Origin: Lachnospiraceae bacterium NC2008
Lineage (GTDB): Bacteria; Bacillota; Clostridia; Lachnospirales; Lachnospiraceae
Assembly: GCA_000687675.1 (NCBI GenBank)
Contig: JHWS01000008.1
Span: 26,471-90,470, forward strand
DNA length: 64,000 bases
Direction of reading: 5' to 3'
In this document: piece after piece, positions 17,624 through 26,706 of the stretch
Position numbering within the stretch: position 1 is the stretch's first letter
Layout: each line of letters begins with the position of its first letter
Position numbers and translations under genes: made by a program
Notes under the pieces: model-generated
The model's database searches: none
Told to the model about the DNA's origin: nothing
What the model saw: the letters and a program-made list of their open reading frames with translations, nothing else

Positions 17624-17659
17624 AAAAAAGCCACATCAGAACAATTATTCCAATGTGGC
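17624..17659 (-). terminator. Terminator of the aminotransferase gene
   Basis: GCCACAT (17630-17636) pairs with ATGTGGC (17653-17659) with a run of six T on the minus strand, 31 bases after the stop codon. Confidence 0.85.
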
Positions 17660-17689
17660 CAAATAATATAAACCGCCGTTGGCTAAAAA

Positions 17690-18973
17690 TTATGCCTCTA
17701 AGAGTTTCTCAACACTTGCAAGCTTTACGCAAAGTACGAATACATCAAGGGCTGCAGCAAGTTCTTCGATTGGTGGGAATGTTGGTGCGATTCTGATATT
17801 AGAATCATCTGGATCCTTGTGGTAAGGATATGTAGCACCTGCTCCTGTAAGAGTAACGCCTGCCTCTTTACACTTAGCAACGATGTTCTTAGCACATCCA
17901 TTAAGTGCCTGGAATGATACAAAGTATCCACCAACTGGCTTAGTCCATGAACCGATTCCAAGACTGCCGATTTCTTCTTCAAGTCTTGAAAGAACAAGTT
18001 CAAACTTAGGTCTAAGAATTTCAGCATGCTTCTTCATGTGGTTCTTCATACCATCGAAGTTCTTGAAATATCTAACATGACGAAGCTGGTTAAGCTTGTC
18101 ATGACCGATTGTCTGAATTGTAATTATGCTCTTTACATAGTCAAGGTTCTTCTTAGATGAACCAAGTGCTGCTACACCACTTCCTGGGAATGTAACCTTA
18201 GATGTTGAGCAGAATTCATATACCATATCAGGATTTCCAGCCTTCTCGCAAAGAGAGATGATTTCTGGAAGTTCCTTCTGATTATCTTCATATAAATGAT
18301 GAATTGCATAAGCATTGTCCCAGAAGATTCTGAAGTCTTCTGCTGCTGGCTTAAGGTTTGCAAGTCTCTCACATGTTTCCTTAGAATATACAACGCCCTG
18401 TGGGTTTGAATACTTAGGTACACACCAGATACCCTTAACAGCTGCATCATTGTTAACATGCTTCTCAACAAGATCCATATCAGGACCATCTTCTGTCATA
18501 GGTATGTTAATCATCTCGATGCCAAACTGCTCTGTAATAGCAAAATGTCTGTCATAACCTGGTGCTGGGCAAAGGAACTTAACCTTATCAAGCTTACACC
18601 AAGGTGTGCTACCACATACACCGTGTACCATAGATCTGCAAACTGTATCGTACATAATATTAAGAGATGAGTTACCAAATACAATTACATTATCAGCAGG
18701 TATTCCCATCATATCGCCCATAAGCTTTCTAGCTTCAGCAATACCCAGTAACTCACCATAGTTTCTACAATCTAATCCTGTCTCAGACTTAAATTCAGAG
18801 GTTGAATCGAATGTGTTAAAGAAATCTGCTTCCATATCAAGCTGCTGGCTTGAAGGAAGTCCACGAGCCATATTAAGCTTAAGGCCCTTACCTTTAACAT
18901 CCTCATACATCTTCTCAAGTTCTGCTTTAAGAGACATAAGCTCTTCTTTTGTCATCTCTTTATAAGTCTTCAT
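17690..18973 (-). CDS. PLP-dependent aspartate-type aminotransferase (class I/II, MocR-like)
   Basis: About 427 residues. The sequence matches the atypical aspartate aminotransferase family first seen in Corynebacterium (PF12897): MARGLPSSQQLD at the start, GNSSLNIMYD, WCVPKYSNPQG, the PLP lysine in CSTSKVTFPGSG, and RIAPTFPP near the end. It should interconvert aspartate/2-oxoglutarate and oxaloacetate/glutamate. A Met five residues earlier (18988) exists, but the ATG at 18973 is better placed behind GGAGATAGGA. It has its own terminator. Substrate assignment is by family. Confidence 0.88.
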   Translation of the reverse strand: MKTYKEMTKEELMSLKAELEKMYEDVKGKGLKLNMARGLPSSQQLDMEADFFNTFDSTSEFKSETGLDCRNYGELLGIAEARKLMGDMMGIPADNVIVFGNSSLNIMYDTVCRSMVHGVCGSTPWCKLDKVKFLCPAPGYDRHFAITEQFGIEMINIPMTEDGPDMDLVEKHVNNDAAVKGIWCVPKYSNPQGVVYSKETCERLANLKPAAEDFRIFWDNAYAIHHLYEDNQKELPEIISLCEKAGNPDMVYEFCSTSKVTFPGSGVAALGSSKKNLDYVKSIITIQTIGHDKLNQLRHVRYFKNFDGMKNHMKKHAEILRPKFELVLSRLEEEIGSLGIGSWTKPVGGYFVSFQALNGCAKNIVAKCKEAGVTLTGAGATYPYHKDPDDSNIRIAPTFPPIEELAAALDVFVLCVKLASVEKLLEA

Positions 18974-19088
18974 AAATCCTATCTCCATTCCGAAAAGATA
19001 CCGCCCATACCACTTGTATGCGCCTCACCAATAAAAATATCTCTTCTAAAAATCTTTAACCATTATATTATCGAGGTTAAAATAATAC

Positions 19089-19127
19089 AAGGCATTAATA
19101 ATCATAATATTTGATTACTAATGCCTT
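19089..19127 (-). terminator. Hairpin terminator of the zinc-type ABC operon
   Basis: AAGGCATTA (19089-19097) and TAATGCCTT (19119-19127) extend inward through TAATCA/TGATTA for about 16 base pairs with one mismatch. The minus strand then reads GTATTATTTTAA. It stands 50 bases after the last gene of the operon; the U-run is interrupted. Confidence 0.65.
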
Positions 19128-19176
19128 ATTAATCATTTTTGATAAAGAACCAGTATTATCAAGGCCTTCGTGCCGC

Positions 19177-19806
19177 TTAATCGCATAGAACAGCGTCTCT
19201 AAGCCTGCAATATAAGACTCCATCTTCTGCATAAGTTTCAAATATACCTACAACAGTAACTTCCTGGCCATTTTCTGGATAATCATCAGGATATATATAT
19301 GAATCCTGTAAGTTAAACTCTATTCCCTGCTGACAGCACTGTGTTGCATCCTGAATAATACAGGCATAATATAACTGGCCTTTAGTCAAGTCTTCAAATA
19401 TAGAACATGTACCACTCATCTTGATGCATTTTTCCCTATATTCATCTGGATAGCACATAATGTTATATACTTCAGAATAAACCATGGTAGAGCTCATAGT
19501 GGTTAAATCAAGATCAATATCTATAATATTTGAATCATCGCACTGATTATTAGCAACATTATTTATATCATTGCCACTCTGGATATCCTCCTGTTTTACA
19601 GGTCCCGCCATATTAGCCGGCTTATTTTCTGCATCTTTGTTTTGGTTTTCCACATCTACCGATATATTTTCAGCAGAATCTGTGCTAATACTCTCTTCTT
19701 TCTCCTCCTGGCTTTGAATAATCTCATCAACTTTACTATTACCGCAGCCCGAAGTAAGAATACTAGATAATAATAAGCCCAAAACTATTTTACGTATTTT
19801 CATCAT
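19177..19806 (-). CDS. Lipoprotein with Cys-rich C-terminal domain, in zinc ABC operon
   Basis: A 209-residue lipoprotein: signal with lipobox LTSGC, an acidic low-complexity linker to about residue 85, then a compact domain with four or five cysteines (CYPDEYREKCIKMSG; ATQCCQQGIEF; GVLYCRLRDAVLCD). The C-terminal pattern of beta-type segments (VTVVGIFETY) suggests a small OB-like fold. Its first codon overlaps the end of the permease gene, so it is the last cistron of the metal operon. A role in metal delivery or sensing is inferred from position and cysteines only. Confidence 0.75.
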   Translation of the reverse strand: MMKIRKIVLGLLLSSILTSGCGNSKVDEIIQSQEEKEESISTDSAENISVDVENQNKDAENKPANMAGPVKQEDIQSGNDINNVANNQCDDSNIIDIDLDLTTMSSTMVYSEVYNIMCYPDEYREKCIKMSGTCSIFEDLTKGQLYYACIIQDATQCCQQGIEFNLQDSYIYPDDYPENGQEVTVVGIFETYAEDGVLYCRLRDAVLCD

Positions 19807-20642
19807 CTACTTCCTCTCCTCGAGTAATTAATAACTAAACAGGTAAAGAATGCTCCAACATCTACAGCAACAATAGTAGAACCAACCGGAGTTCCAGTCA
19901 TAATAGCTATAATCATACCAACCAAAGCGCATATAACTGATATTACAGCCGATGCTATAGTTACAGACTTAAAGTTCTTAAACAGCCTCATAGCGGCTAG
20001 TGCCGGAAATATAATAAGAGCTGATATTAATAAAGAACCAACCAGGTTCATAGCAAGAACTATTATTACAGCGATAATTATAGCAATACATAAGTTGTAA
20101 AAATCTACTTTGGTTCCAACTGCCCTTGCAAAGTCCTCATCAAAGGTCACATCAAATATCTTATGATAAAAGATCACAAAGAGAACTATTACAACCAGGG
20201 ACAAAGCAAGACATAACCAAACCTCAGCTATAGATAAGGTAAGTATTGAAAATGACCCAAATAAAGTTGTACATACATCCCCAGATAAGTTAGCAGATGC
20301 CGAAAATATATTAAGTAATAGGTAGCCAAATGCCAGAGCAGCTACCGAAACCATAGCTATAGCAGCATCTCCCTTAATAACGGCTTTATTTCCTGATTTT
20401 AGTAGAAATATAGCAGATAATATGGTTAAAGGTAGAACAACAAAGGTATCATTGCTTACCTTAAGAATTCCAGCTATAGCCATAGCTCCAAATGCCACAT
20501 GTGATAGACCATCTCCTATAAAAGAATATCTTTTTAAAACCAGTGTCACTCCAAGAAGTGAAGAACAAAGTGCAATTAGAACGCCTACTATCAAAGCATG
20601 TCTTACCATGGGATATGATAAATAATACAAGAATTTCTCCAT
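19803..20642 (-). CDS. znuB: Metal (zinc-type) ABC transporter permease
   Basis: A 279-residue ABC-3 family membrane protein with about eight hydrophobic segments. Typical features are GVTLVLKRYSFIGDGLSHVAFG near residue 30, FDEDFARAVG and LVGSLLISALIIFPALAA. It is the channel of a zinc or manganese importer with the ATPase and binding lipoprotein next to it; the family cannot tell zinc from manganese by sequence alone. It starts immediately after the ATPase stop codon. Confidence 0.92.
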   Translation of the reverse strand: MEKFLYYLSYPMVRHALIVGVLIALCSSLLGVTLVLKRYSFIGDGLSHVAFGAMAIAGILKVSNDTFVVLPLTILSAIFLLKSGNKAVIKGDAAIAMVSVAALAFGYLLLNIFSASANLSGDVCTTLFGSFSILTLSIAEVWLCLALSLVVIVLFVIFYHKIFDVTFDEDFARAVGTKVDFYNLCIAIIIAVIIVLAMNLVGSLLISALIIFPALAAMRLFKNFKSVTIASAVISVICALVGMIIAIMTGTPVGSTIVAVDVGAFFTCLVINYSRRGSR

Positions 20643-21353
20643 CTAGTTATCCTCCATATCCTTCATAGCCATAAATAATTTTCCCTGCTTACTTTCTATA
20701 AACTCTTCTTTAGTTCCAAAAAAAGGCTTATTACAAAGGTACAAAATATGGCTGGCATATTTTAAAGCAGCCTGAAGATCATGTGAAATCATAATAATAG
20801 CTATTCCCTCTTTATTTAGTTCACTAATTAAACTATATAAATTAGAACTAACTAGTGGATCCAAACCTGATACAGGTTCATCAAGAACTAATACCTTCTT
20901 GGTAGCACATAAGGCTCTTGCTAGAAGCACTCTCTGCTGTTGCCCGCCAGATAGTTCACGGTAGCAACTTTTGGCAAGATGTACTATATCCATACGTTCC
21001 ATACTTCTACGAACAAGTTCTTTTTCTTCTTTACTATAAAATAATCTAAATCCATGGCTTGATTGCAAGCCTGAATATACTATTTCTTCCACTGAAGCCG
21101 GAAAGTCTCTTTGTACCTCTGTTTGCTGCGAAAGATAGCCTATATCATGCTTACATAAACCATCACCAAATTCAATAAGACCATCAATGGGCATATTCAT
21201 GCCCAAGATGGTCTTTAAAAGCGTTGACTTACCGGCGCCATTTTCGCCTAGCACACAAAGATAGTCCCCTTTATTTGCTTTAAAGGAGATATTATCTAAT
21301 ATAGATTTTCCTTCGTATCCAAGTGAAAGATTATCACAAGAAATATAAGACAA
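20643..21353 (-). CDS. znuC: Metal (zinc-type) ABC transporter ATPase
   Basis: A 236-residue ABC ATPase with Walker A GENGAGKST, Q-loop region YLSQQTEVQRDFPASVEEIV, signature LSGGQQQRV, Walker B VLVLDEP and switch His in MISHD. The Q-loop sequence with PASVEEIVYSG is typical of ZnuC/AdcC. It lies 15 bases after the binding-protein gene and abuts the permease gene. Confidence 0.93.
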   Translation of the reverse strand: MSYISCDNLSLGYEGKSILDNISFKANKGDYLCVLGENGAGKSTLLKTILGMNMPIDGLIEFGDGLCKHDIGYLSQQTEVQRDFPASVEEIVYSGLQSSHGFRLFYSKEEKELVRRSMERMDIVHLAKSCYRELSGGQQQRVLLARALCATKKVLVLDEPVSGLDPLVSSNLYSLISELNKEGIAIIMISHDLQAALKYASHILYLCNKPFFGTKEEFIESKQGKLFMAMKDMEDN

Positions 21354-21368
21354 TACTATCGCCGTCCT

Positions 21369-22346
21369 TTAGTTAAGTGCACTCTTAAGAACTTCAAGAT
21401 TAGATTCCATAACAGATATGTATGTTACACCAGACTGAAGTTCATCTGCTGTAACAGACTGCATAGAATCCATAGTAAGAATCTGCTGATTCTTACTCTT
21501 TGTGTTATCTTTGATAGTATTTGCGATTTTACCATCAGATGTTTCTATCTGAAGAATAGACTTAAGTCCAAGTTCATCTACCTTGTCAGCAAGAAATGTT
21601 ATAGTTTCAAAGCTAGCCTCTGATTCAGCTGAACATCCTACAAATGCTGCAAAGTAGTCAAGATTATAGTCATCCACTAAATATCTAAATGGGAATCTGT
21701 CACCAAAAAGTACTGTATCATACTTAGCTCCTGATACCACATCCTGATACTTATTATCAAGTTCATCCAGCTTAGCAATATACTCTTTAGCATTGGCCTC
21801 ATAAATAGACTTATTGTCAGGGTCAGCTTTTTCTAACTCTTCGGCAATCTTAGAACAGATTATAGATGAAGATTTTACTGAAAGCCATACATGCTCATCA
21901 TATTCTGGGCCTTCTTCCTCTTCACCCTCTTCTTCCTCTTCTTCACCTTCCATACCTTCTACAAGTTCTTCCTCTTTAACATTCTCACCAAGAACGTCAA
22001 GAAGGTTAATAACTACCATATCTTTATTTGTTTTATTAGCAAGTGCATCCTCTACCCATTCATCAGATTCTCCACCTACATATATGAACATATCACAGTC
22101 AGAAACCTTAATAATATCATCTGCTGTTGGCTGATATGAGTGAAGATCTACACCATTATCAAGAAGAAGTGTAATTTCTACGTTGTCATTACCCTTTGTA
22201 AGTTCACGCACCCAGTCATATTCAGGGAAAATAGTAGTTACTATCTGGAACTTTCCATCATCTTTTTTATCTTTATTTGCGCCGCATGCAGTCATGCTAA
22301 AAACAAGCATACAAGCCATAGCTAGTAATATAATATATTTTTTCAT
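21369..22346 (-). CDS. znuA: Metal-binding lipoprotein with Glu-rich loop (ZnuA-like)
   Basis: A 325-residue lipoprotein (lipobox SMTAC, Cys21) of the cluster A-I metal-binding family. Ligand candidates are His69 (LHSYQPTADD) and His152 (YDEHVWLS). The third position, usually HxAF, reads GDRFPFRY, so Asp216 or a nearby residue may replace the usual His. Between His69 and His152, where zinc-binding members carry a His-rich loop, there is a run of glutamates (about residues 128-147). It delivers Zn or a related divalent ion to the adjacent transporter. The ribosome binding site is AGGAGAA. Confidence 0.88.
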   Translation of the reverse strand: MKKYIILLAMACMLVFSMTACGANKDKKDDGKFQIVTTIFPEYDWVRELTKGNDNVEITLLLDNGVDLHSYQPTADDIIKVSDCDMFIYVGGESDEWVEDALANKTNKDMVVINLLDVLGENVKEEELVEGMEGEEEEEEGEEEEGPEYDEHVWLSVKSSSIICSKIAEELEKADPDNKSIYEANAKEYIAKLDELDNKYQDVVSGAKYDTVLFGDRFPFRYLVDDYNLDYFAAFVGCSAESEASFETITFLADKVDELGLKSILQIETSDGKIANTIKDNTKSKNQQILTMDSMQSVTADELQSGVTYISVMESNLEVLKSALN

Positions 22347-22404
22347 TTTGAATTATTCTCCTGTAAGTCTTAATTTTGTAAATATAATCTAGTTAAAGAT
22401 TAAT

Positions 22405-22713
22405 TCAATCATTAAGTCTTACCTTTAAAGAAACTAAAGATGTGTTATCTTCATTAAGAATATATAGACATATACGCTCTTTGATATGACCTAGAATCAT
22501 AATAAGAGCAAGATATGCAAGACCTATACTGCCAATATTTCTAAGAGTATCTCTGCAGAAGGATACCATCTTACAAATTGGACAATCTTCTTCATGGCAA
22601 TGGTGTGTATGGCCTGTATGCTCAGCAATATATGTTATAGATGCAAGGCAAACAAGCAACATAACTATAGCCATAAAATATGCAATTATTTTTCTTTTAC
22701 TATTTCTATTCAT
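22405..22713 (-). CDS. Small membrane protein with His/Cys cluster, first gene of zinc operon
   Basis: A 102-residue protein with an N-terminal membrane span (about 9-29) and a second at about 62-80. Between them is an extracellular-looking segment with a dense metal-ligand cluster, HTGHTHHCHEEDCPICKM, and another Cys shortly after. It precedes the metal-binding lipoprotein by 58 bases on the same strand. I do not know a named family; metal capture or sensing at the outer membrane face is inferred. The start lacks a well-spaced ribosome binding site: AGGAA abuts the ATG. Confidence 0.7.
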   Translation of the reverse strand: MNRNSKRKIIAYFMAIVMLLVCLASITYIAEHTGHTHHCHEEDCPICKMVSFCRDTLRNIGSIGLAYLALIMILGHIKERICLYILNEDNTSLVSLKVRLND

Positions 22714-22736
22714 TTCCTATAAAGCAAGGAAATAAC

Positions 22737-23876
22737 CTATTTTCCTCTTTCCTTGCCAGTTTCCTCATAATAACGTTGCTTATCAACGTACATCTTCTGC
22801 TCTGCAGCATTAATCACTGCCTGAAGTTTTTCACCATGACTAATTTCATATCCAAACGATAATATTCTACCAGAAGATATAATCTTGTCAGCAAATTTTA
22901 TCATTTTTTCTTCAAATTCATCTAAATCTGGATTTTCGAATATGCAAACGAACTCATCACCGCTTATTCTATATACTGTGCCATCTACCATATATTTTTT
23001 AAGAAGATTAGCGGCTTTTTGAATAAGCTTATCACCTGCCTGATGTCCTAAACTATCATTAACTATTTTAAGCGAATTTACATCAGCAAATACAGCCGCG
23101 ACAGTATTATCACCTTCAAAATTATCTACAAATTCACCATAACCTCTTCTATTAGGTAACCCTGTTAATGCATCGCTATAAGATAACTTGTTATACAACT
23201 CCGCCGTAGCAGTTGCATCAGATACAAACCTTGACTGAATTATTACATATACAACGTGCATAGAAAGAGTTGCGCCAATAAATCCAAATCTTATATTAGG
23301 ATCAACCTTTACCAAAACCGTTGCCATAGTCGGAACAAAAACTATTAAAACTACAAATATAACACTCTTAATTCTAAATGCTCTAAATTTAATAATATAA
23401 AGAATAACCATTAGAATGAAGCAAAAACTTGCCATTACTCCTGAATACTCATTCCAAGGTCCTGCTACATATTTACCATCATTTATAGTAAAGAGATTTC
23501 CTGATAAAACACCAATGGTATAAAATAGCACTTCTAAAGAACATAAAGATGTTATTAAATACGCAAAACGCTTTGAATGCTCCTTATCACTTTCAGCTAT
23601 AAGATTATACAAATAATATGAATAAACTATAGTTATGATATCAATCAAAGCATATCCAAGATAGTTGATAAGTATAGAAAGATTAGATAAATCTTTTCTG
23701 CCATCTAACTTATATGCTGATAGTTCAACAATAAGACCTAATAAACATATCCACATACAATAGCGAAAATGCCTTGTAGGTTTTAAAGTTTCTTTTGGAG
23801 CTTGATAAAGTCCAATAATAATAACTACAACATATAAAATAGATAAAAAACAAGTTGAAACTAGAACCGAGTACAT
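22737..23876 (-). CDS. Membrane GGDEF protein with variant SGDEF motif
   Basis: A 379-residue protein with about seven to eight hydrophobic segments over residues 5-205, then a GGDEF domain (DALTGLPNRRGYGEF, ADVNSLKIVNDSLGHQAGD). The signature is RISGDEFVCIF, with Ser replacing the first Gly. Active cyclases with SGDEF are known, so activity is uncertain rather than excluded. There is no RxxD inhibitory site. It starts 10 bases after a TetR gene with a GGGGG site, so TetR probably controls it. The zinc operon follows 23 bases later and might receive read-through. Confidence 0.82.
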   Translation of the reverse strand: MYSVLVSTCFLSILYVVVIIIGLYQAPKETLKPTRHFRYCMWICLLGLIVELSAYKLDGRKDLSNLSILINYLGYALIDIITIVYSYYLYNLIAESDKEHSKRFAYLITSLCSLEVLFYTIGVLSGNLFTINDGKYVAGPWNEYSGVMASFCFILMVILYIIKFRAFRIKSVIFVVLIVFVPTMATVLVKVDPNIRFGFIGATLSMHVVYVIIQSRFVSDATATAELYNKLSYSDALTGLPNRRGYGEFVDNFEGDNTVAAVFADVNSLKIVNDSLGHQAGDKLIQKAANLLKKYMVDGTVYRISGDEFVCIFENPDLDEFEEKMIKFADKIISSGRILSFGYEISHGEKLQAVINAAEQKMYVDKQRYYEETGKERGK

Positions 23877-23886
23877 TTTTCCCCCG

Positions 23887-24474
23887 TTATGAATATGTTC
23901 TACAAAATTCTTTTATATATGCCTTCATAGTTCCATCTGCTGATTTTAAGCCAGCACTTTTGGCATCAAACTCAAAATCCATAATAGAATGCACACCCAT
24001 GGTAAATACAAGAGCTGCCCCGTCTGGATCATCAAACCTTGTTATACCCTTTGCTGATATGGCATAAAAAAGCATCTTTGTTGCACCAAGCATCTTCTCA
24101 GTTTCTTCAACCATAACCTGAGCCGCCATAGGATTAACAGAACGCTCAGCCATAATCATCTGGTAAAATTTAAATAGAATGGTGCTGGCATTCATATTTC
24201 TATAGGAAGCTACTACATCAGTTAATATGTTTTCTAAAGATTTTCCTTCAACAAACTTACCAAGGTCTATTTGCGACCTGCTTGTCTCAGTTTTTGCCTG
24301 TTCTCTAAAGTATGTATACATACTTTCAATAATCTCATCTTTAGATTTAAAATGACTATATAGTGAAGACTTCTTCAGATTAACCTTATCTGCAATCATC
24401 TGCATGGAAACTCTTCCTAGGCCATGCTGACAGGCAAGATCTAATGTTGCTTCCAATATATCCTGTTTTGTCAT
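23887..24474 (-). CDS. TetR-family transcriptional regulator
   Basis: A 195-residue repressor. The N-terminal HTH spans about residues 5-50 (ILEATLDLACQHG, MIADKVNLKKSSLYSHFKSK). The C-terminal ligand domain shows no recognisable ligand class. It is the first gene of a unit with the GGDEF protein. Its promoter carries a palindrome in the spacer, consistent with autorepression. The start has AGGAGT. Confidence 0.88.
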   Translation of the reverse strand: MTKQDILEATLDLACQHGLGRVSMQMIADKVNLKKSSLYSHFKSKDEIIESMYTYFREQAKTETSRSQIDLGKFVEGKSLENILTDVVASYRNMNASTILFKFYQMIMAERSVNPMAAQVMVEETEKMLGATKMLFYAISAKGITRFDDPDGAALVFTMGVHSIMDFEFDAKSAGLKSADGTMKAYIKEFCRTYS

Positions 24475-24497
24475 AGTAATCTACTCCTATGATTGCT

Positions 24498-24526
24498 AGT
24501 ATGCGACCAATCGGTTGCAGTGTCAA
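24498..24526 (-). promoter_or_regulatory. TetR promoter with operator in the spacer
   Basis: On the minus strand -35 TTGACA (24521-24526) and -10 CATACT (24498-24503) are separated by 17 bases. The spacer is occupied by the near-palindrome GCAACC-GATT-GGTCGC (24503-24518). A repressor bound there would block RNA polymerase directly. Confidence 0.7.
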
Positions 24527-24561
24527 TCATATTCAAAATTTAGTTCACATTAAGAACAATA

Positions 24562-25968
24562 CTAATTTATATTATTCTTTTCCTTGAAAGCCCTCTTATT
24601 CTCTTTCATGTTATCTTCTGCTGTCTTTATTGTCTCTCTTGTAGTTTTACATGAAGTAGAATCAGCCATACCAAGTGCGCATGAATACCGATGAGCAGGA
24701 TCTTTTTCAAGTTCATCCCATATTCTGTCAAACATATCAAGGGTATTCTGGAATAGTTCTTCACGCTTAACATAATCGCGTCCCTTTAGTATGATTGCAA
24801 ATTTGTCACCACCTATTCTAAATACCGGTGAATGAGAAAAGATATCACTTACAACCTTGCAGCATCCAACAATATATGCATCACCTGCATCATGCCCATA
24901 TTTGTCATTAATCATATTAAGACTGTTAACATCAAATATAACTATGCCATATCTTTCATTATCCTGAATATTAGAAATACTGTTAGTAAATGCTTCCTTA
25001 TTTCCAACATTAGTCATACCGTCTCTAAGTGCAAGGCTTCCAAGTTCATTAATCTTCTCATCTTTAGTTAAGATTTCACTCTCAGCTTGTTTATAATTAG
25101 ACATATAGAATAAACTGTCTTTTTCTGCGATTAACAAAGCATCATACAAAACCCCAATCTCATTATTAGAATTAAGTTTAAGATTTTTAAGTGTTTCATA
25201 ATTGAAAGTCATATCATCTTCAGTATCATACTTAAATTCCGAAACGATATCAGTAATCTGAGCAAGTGGTTTTGTAATTGTTCTTCTAAGTTCAAAAATA
25301 GTAAAGAAGGCAATAACTGCAGCTCCAATAAGTATGATAATTACACCCAGAGTCAGGACAAATCTTATATTCTCCTTATGCATCTCCTCCATAGAGAAAT
25401 CAACACATGCACTTGCTACATAATTACCATCTTCATCAAATATTGGTTTTACATAAGAAAGAAGATAACCATCCTCATCAGAATAAGCAGCTTTAAATAT
25501 AGGCTCTTTACTTGTAAGTATGTCATCTATCAATGAAGCAAAAGGCTCTAATGCAATATAGGTACTGCCTACCCAGTCAATACTTACCTGGTTAGGTTCC
25601 TCGGTATATTCATCCTCTAAATCAATAATAATGGTGGCGGCAGGAACGTCTGCCTTATAGAACTGATATACATAAAGATAATATATATCAGGATAATTAT
25701 CCTTTAAAGAATAATAATATTTCATGATATCCAAATAATCTCTTGAGCTATAATTCTCCTCAAGATAAATATCAATCTTATTTGGATCAAATCTCTCAAT
25801 CATAAGATTGGTGACACCATCTGCCATCTTGCGATATTCTTCCACCATTCGCTTTTCTTCACGGTTATATGTAATAACAAGTACAATAGCAACCAGAATG
25901 ATGAAAGTAATAGAAACCATAATAGGTAGTCTTTTAGATATAGACTGATATTTCTTCGCCTTTGCCAT
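24562..25968 (-). CDS. Membrane sensor protein with degenerate GGDEF (GGDKF) domain
   Basis: A 468-residue protein. TM1 is at about 15-35, then an extracellular sensor domain of about 170 residues that looks like a Cache fold (PIFDEDGNYVASACVDFSM before TM2). TM2 is at about 205-225, followed by a linker and a C-terminal GGDEF domain. The signature is FRIGGDKFAII: the catalytic Glu is replaced by Lys, which should abolish cyclase activity. It may serve as a c-di-GMP or GTP-responsive sensor or as a dimer partner. There is no RxxD site. The start has GGGGGC. Confidence 0.85.
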   Translation of the reverse strand: MAKAKKYQSISKRLPIMVSITFIILVAIVLVITYNREEKRMVEEYRKMADGVTNLMIERFDPNKIDIYLEENYSSRDYLDIMKYYYSLKDNYPDIYYLYVYQFYKADVPAATIIIDLEDEYTEEPNQVSIDWVGSTYIALEPFASLIDDILTSKEPIFKAAYSDEDGYLLSYVKPIFDEDGNYVASACVDFSMEEMHKENIRFVLTLGVIIILIGAAVIAFFTIFELRRTITKPLAQITDIVSEFKYDTEDDMTFNYETLKNLKLNSNNEIGVLYDALLIAEKDSLFYMSNYKQAESEILTKDEKINELGSLALRDGMTNVGNKEAFTNSISNIQDNERYGIVIFDVNSLNMINDKYGHDAGDAYIVGCCKVVSDIFSHSPVFRIGGDKFAIILKGRDYVKREELFQNTLDMFDRIWDELEKDPAHRYSCALGMADSTSCKTTRETIKTAEDNMKENKRAFKEKNNIN

Positions 25969-26049
25969 AATCGTTTGCCCCCTTTTTAACGACTAAAACA
26001 ATATTCCCTTCGCATAGATATTAACGAATATTAATGATATTATACTATA

Positions 26050-26694
26050 TCATTTCCATCTATTTAAGTCTTTCTTTTCCATAACAGCTATTAAAAGAGT
26101 ATCCTGGGTAAATGCCTTACCCGGATCAACAAAATGCCACTTCTCGCCTTTTTCCTTCATGGCAACTATGTTTAAATTAAGCTTCTTTCTAAGTTCGAGC
26201 TGAATAAGATTCTTCCCAATCCAATCTTTTTTCGGCTCCATCTCAATCATGTACATATTGTCATCAAGTTCAAAATAATCCTTAAAGGAATTGGATATAA
26301 GTATTCTGGCAGAGCGTGTTCCACCTTCACCTTCCGGATCTAACACCTTATCAGCTCCAACCTTCTTTAATATGGCAGCCATCCTGTCAGAAGACGATTT
26401 AGCTATAACAAGAGGTACTCCCTGTTCTTTGGCTACTGCAATAGACATAATGCTCGCTGCAAGGTTACGTCCCATAGCAGTTACAACTATATCCATGTTC
26501 TTAAGGCCAAGAGCAGCTACTTCATCCTCATTAGTAAGATTAGCGCATACTGCACTGGTGCAGTGGCCTGAAAATTCATTGATAAGTTCTTCATTGCTGT
26601 CTACAGCAAGAACATCAGCACCGTGGTGATACAATGTCTCGCATAAGCTTTTTCCATATTTTCCAAGTCCTAATACAGCAACAGATTTTTTCAT
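26050..26694 (-). CDS. ktrA: Potassium uptake regulatory subunit (KtrA/TrkA)
   Basis: A 214-residue cytosolic RCK protein: an N-terminal Rossmann domain with GLGKYGKSL and acidic AVDSN for nucleotide binding, and a C-terminal RCK_C domain (MYMIEMEPKKDWIGKNLI). It gates the KtrB channel in response to ATP/ADP and, in many Firmicutes, c-di-AMP. It lies 12 bases after ktrB on the same strand. Confidence 0.92.
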   Translation of the reverse strand: MKKSVAVLGLGKYGKSLCETLYHHGADVLAVDSNEELINEFSGHCTSAVCANLTNEDEVAALGLKNMDIVVTAMGRNLAASIMSIAVAKEQGVPLVIAKSSSDRMAAILKKVGADKVLDPEGEGGTRSARILISNSFKDYFELDDNMYMIEMEPKKDWIGKNLIQLELRKKLNLNIVAMKEKGEKWHFVDPGKAFTQDTLLIAVMEKKDLNRWK

Positions 26695-26706
26695 TATACT
26701 GCCTCC

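Noticed and set aside
17316..17636. Open frames of about 106 and 92 codons on opposite strands over the same DNA
   Set aside because: They span a long palindrome, so both strands stay open by symmetry. No ribosome binding site and no protein-like composition.
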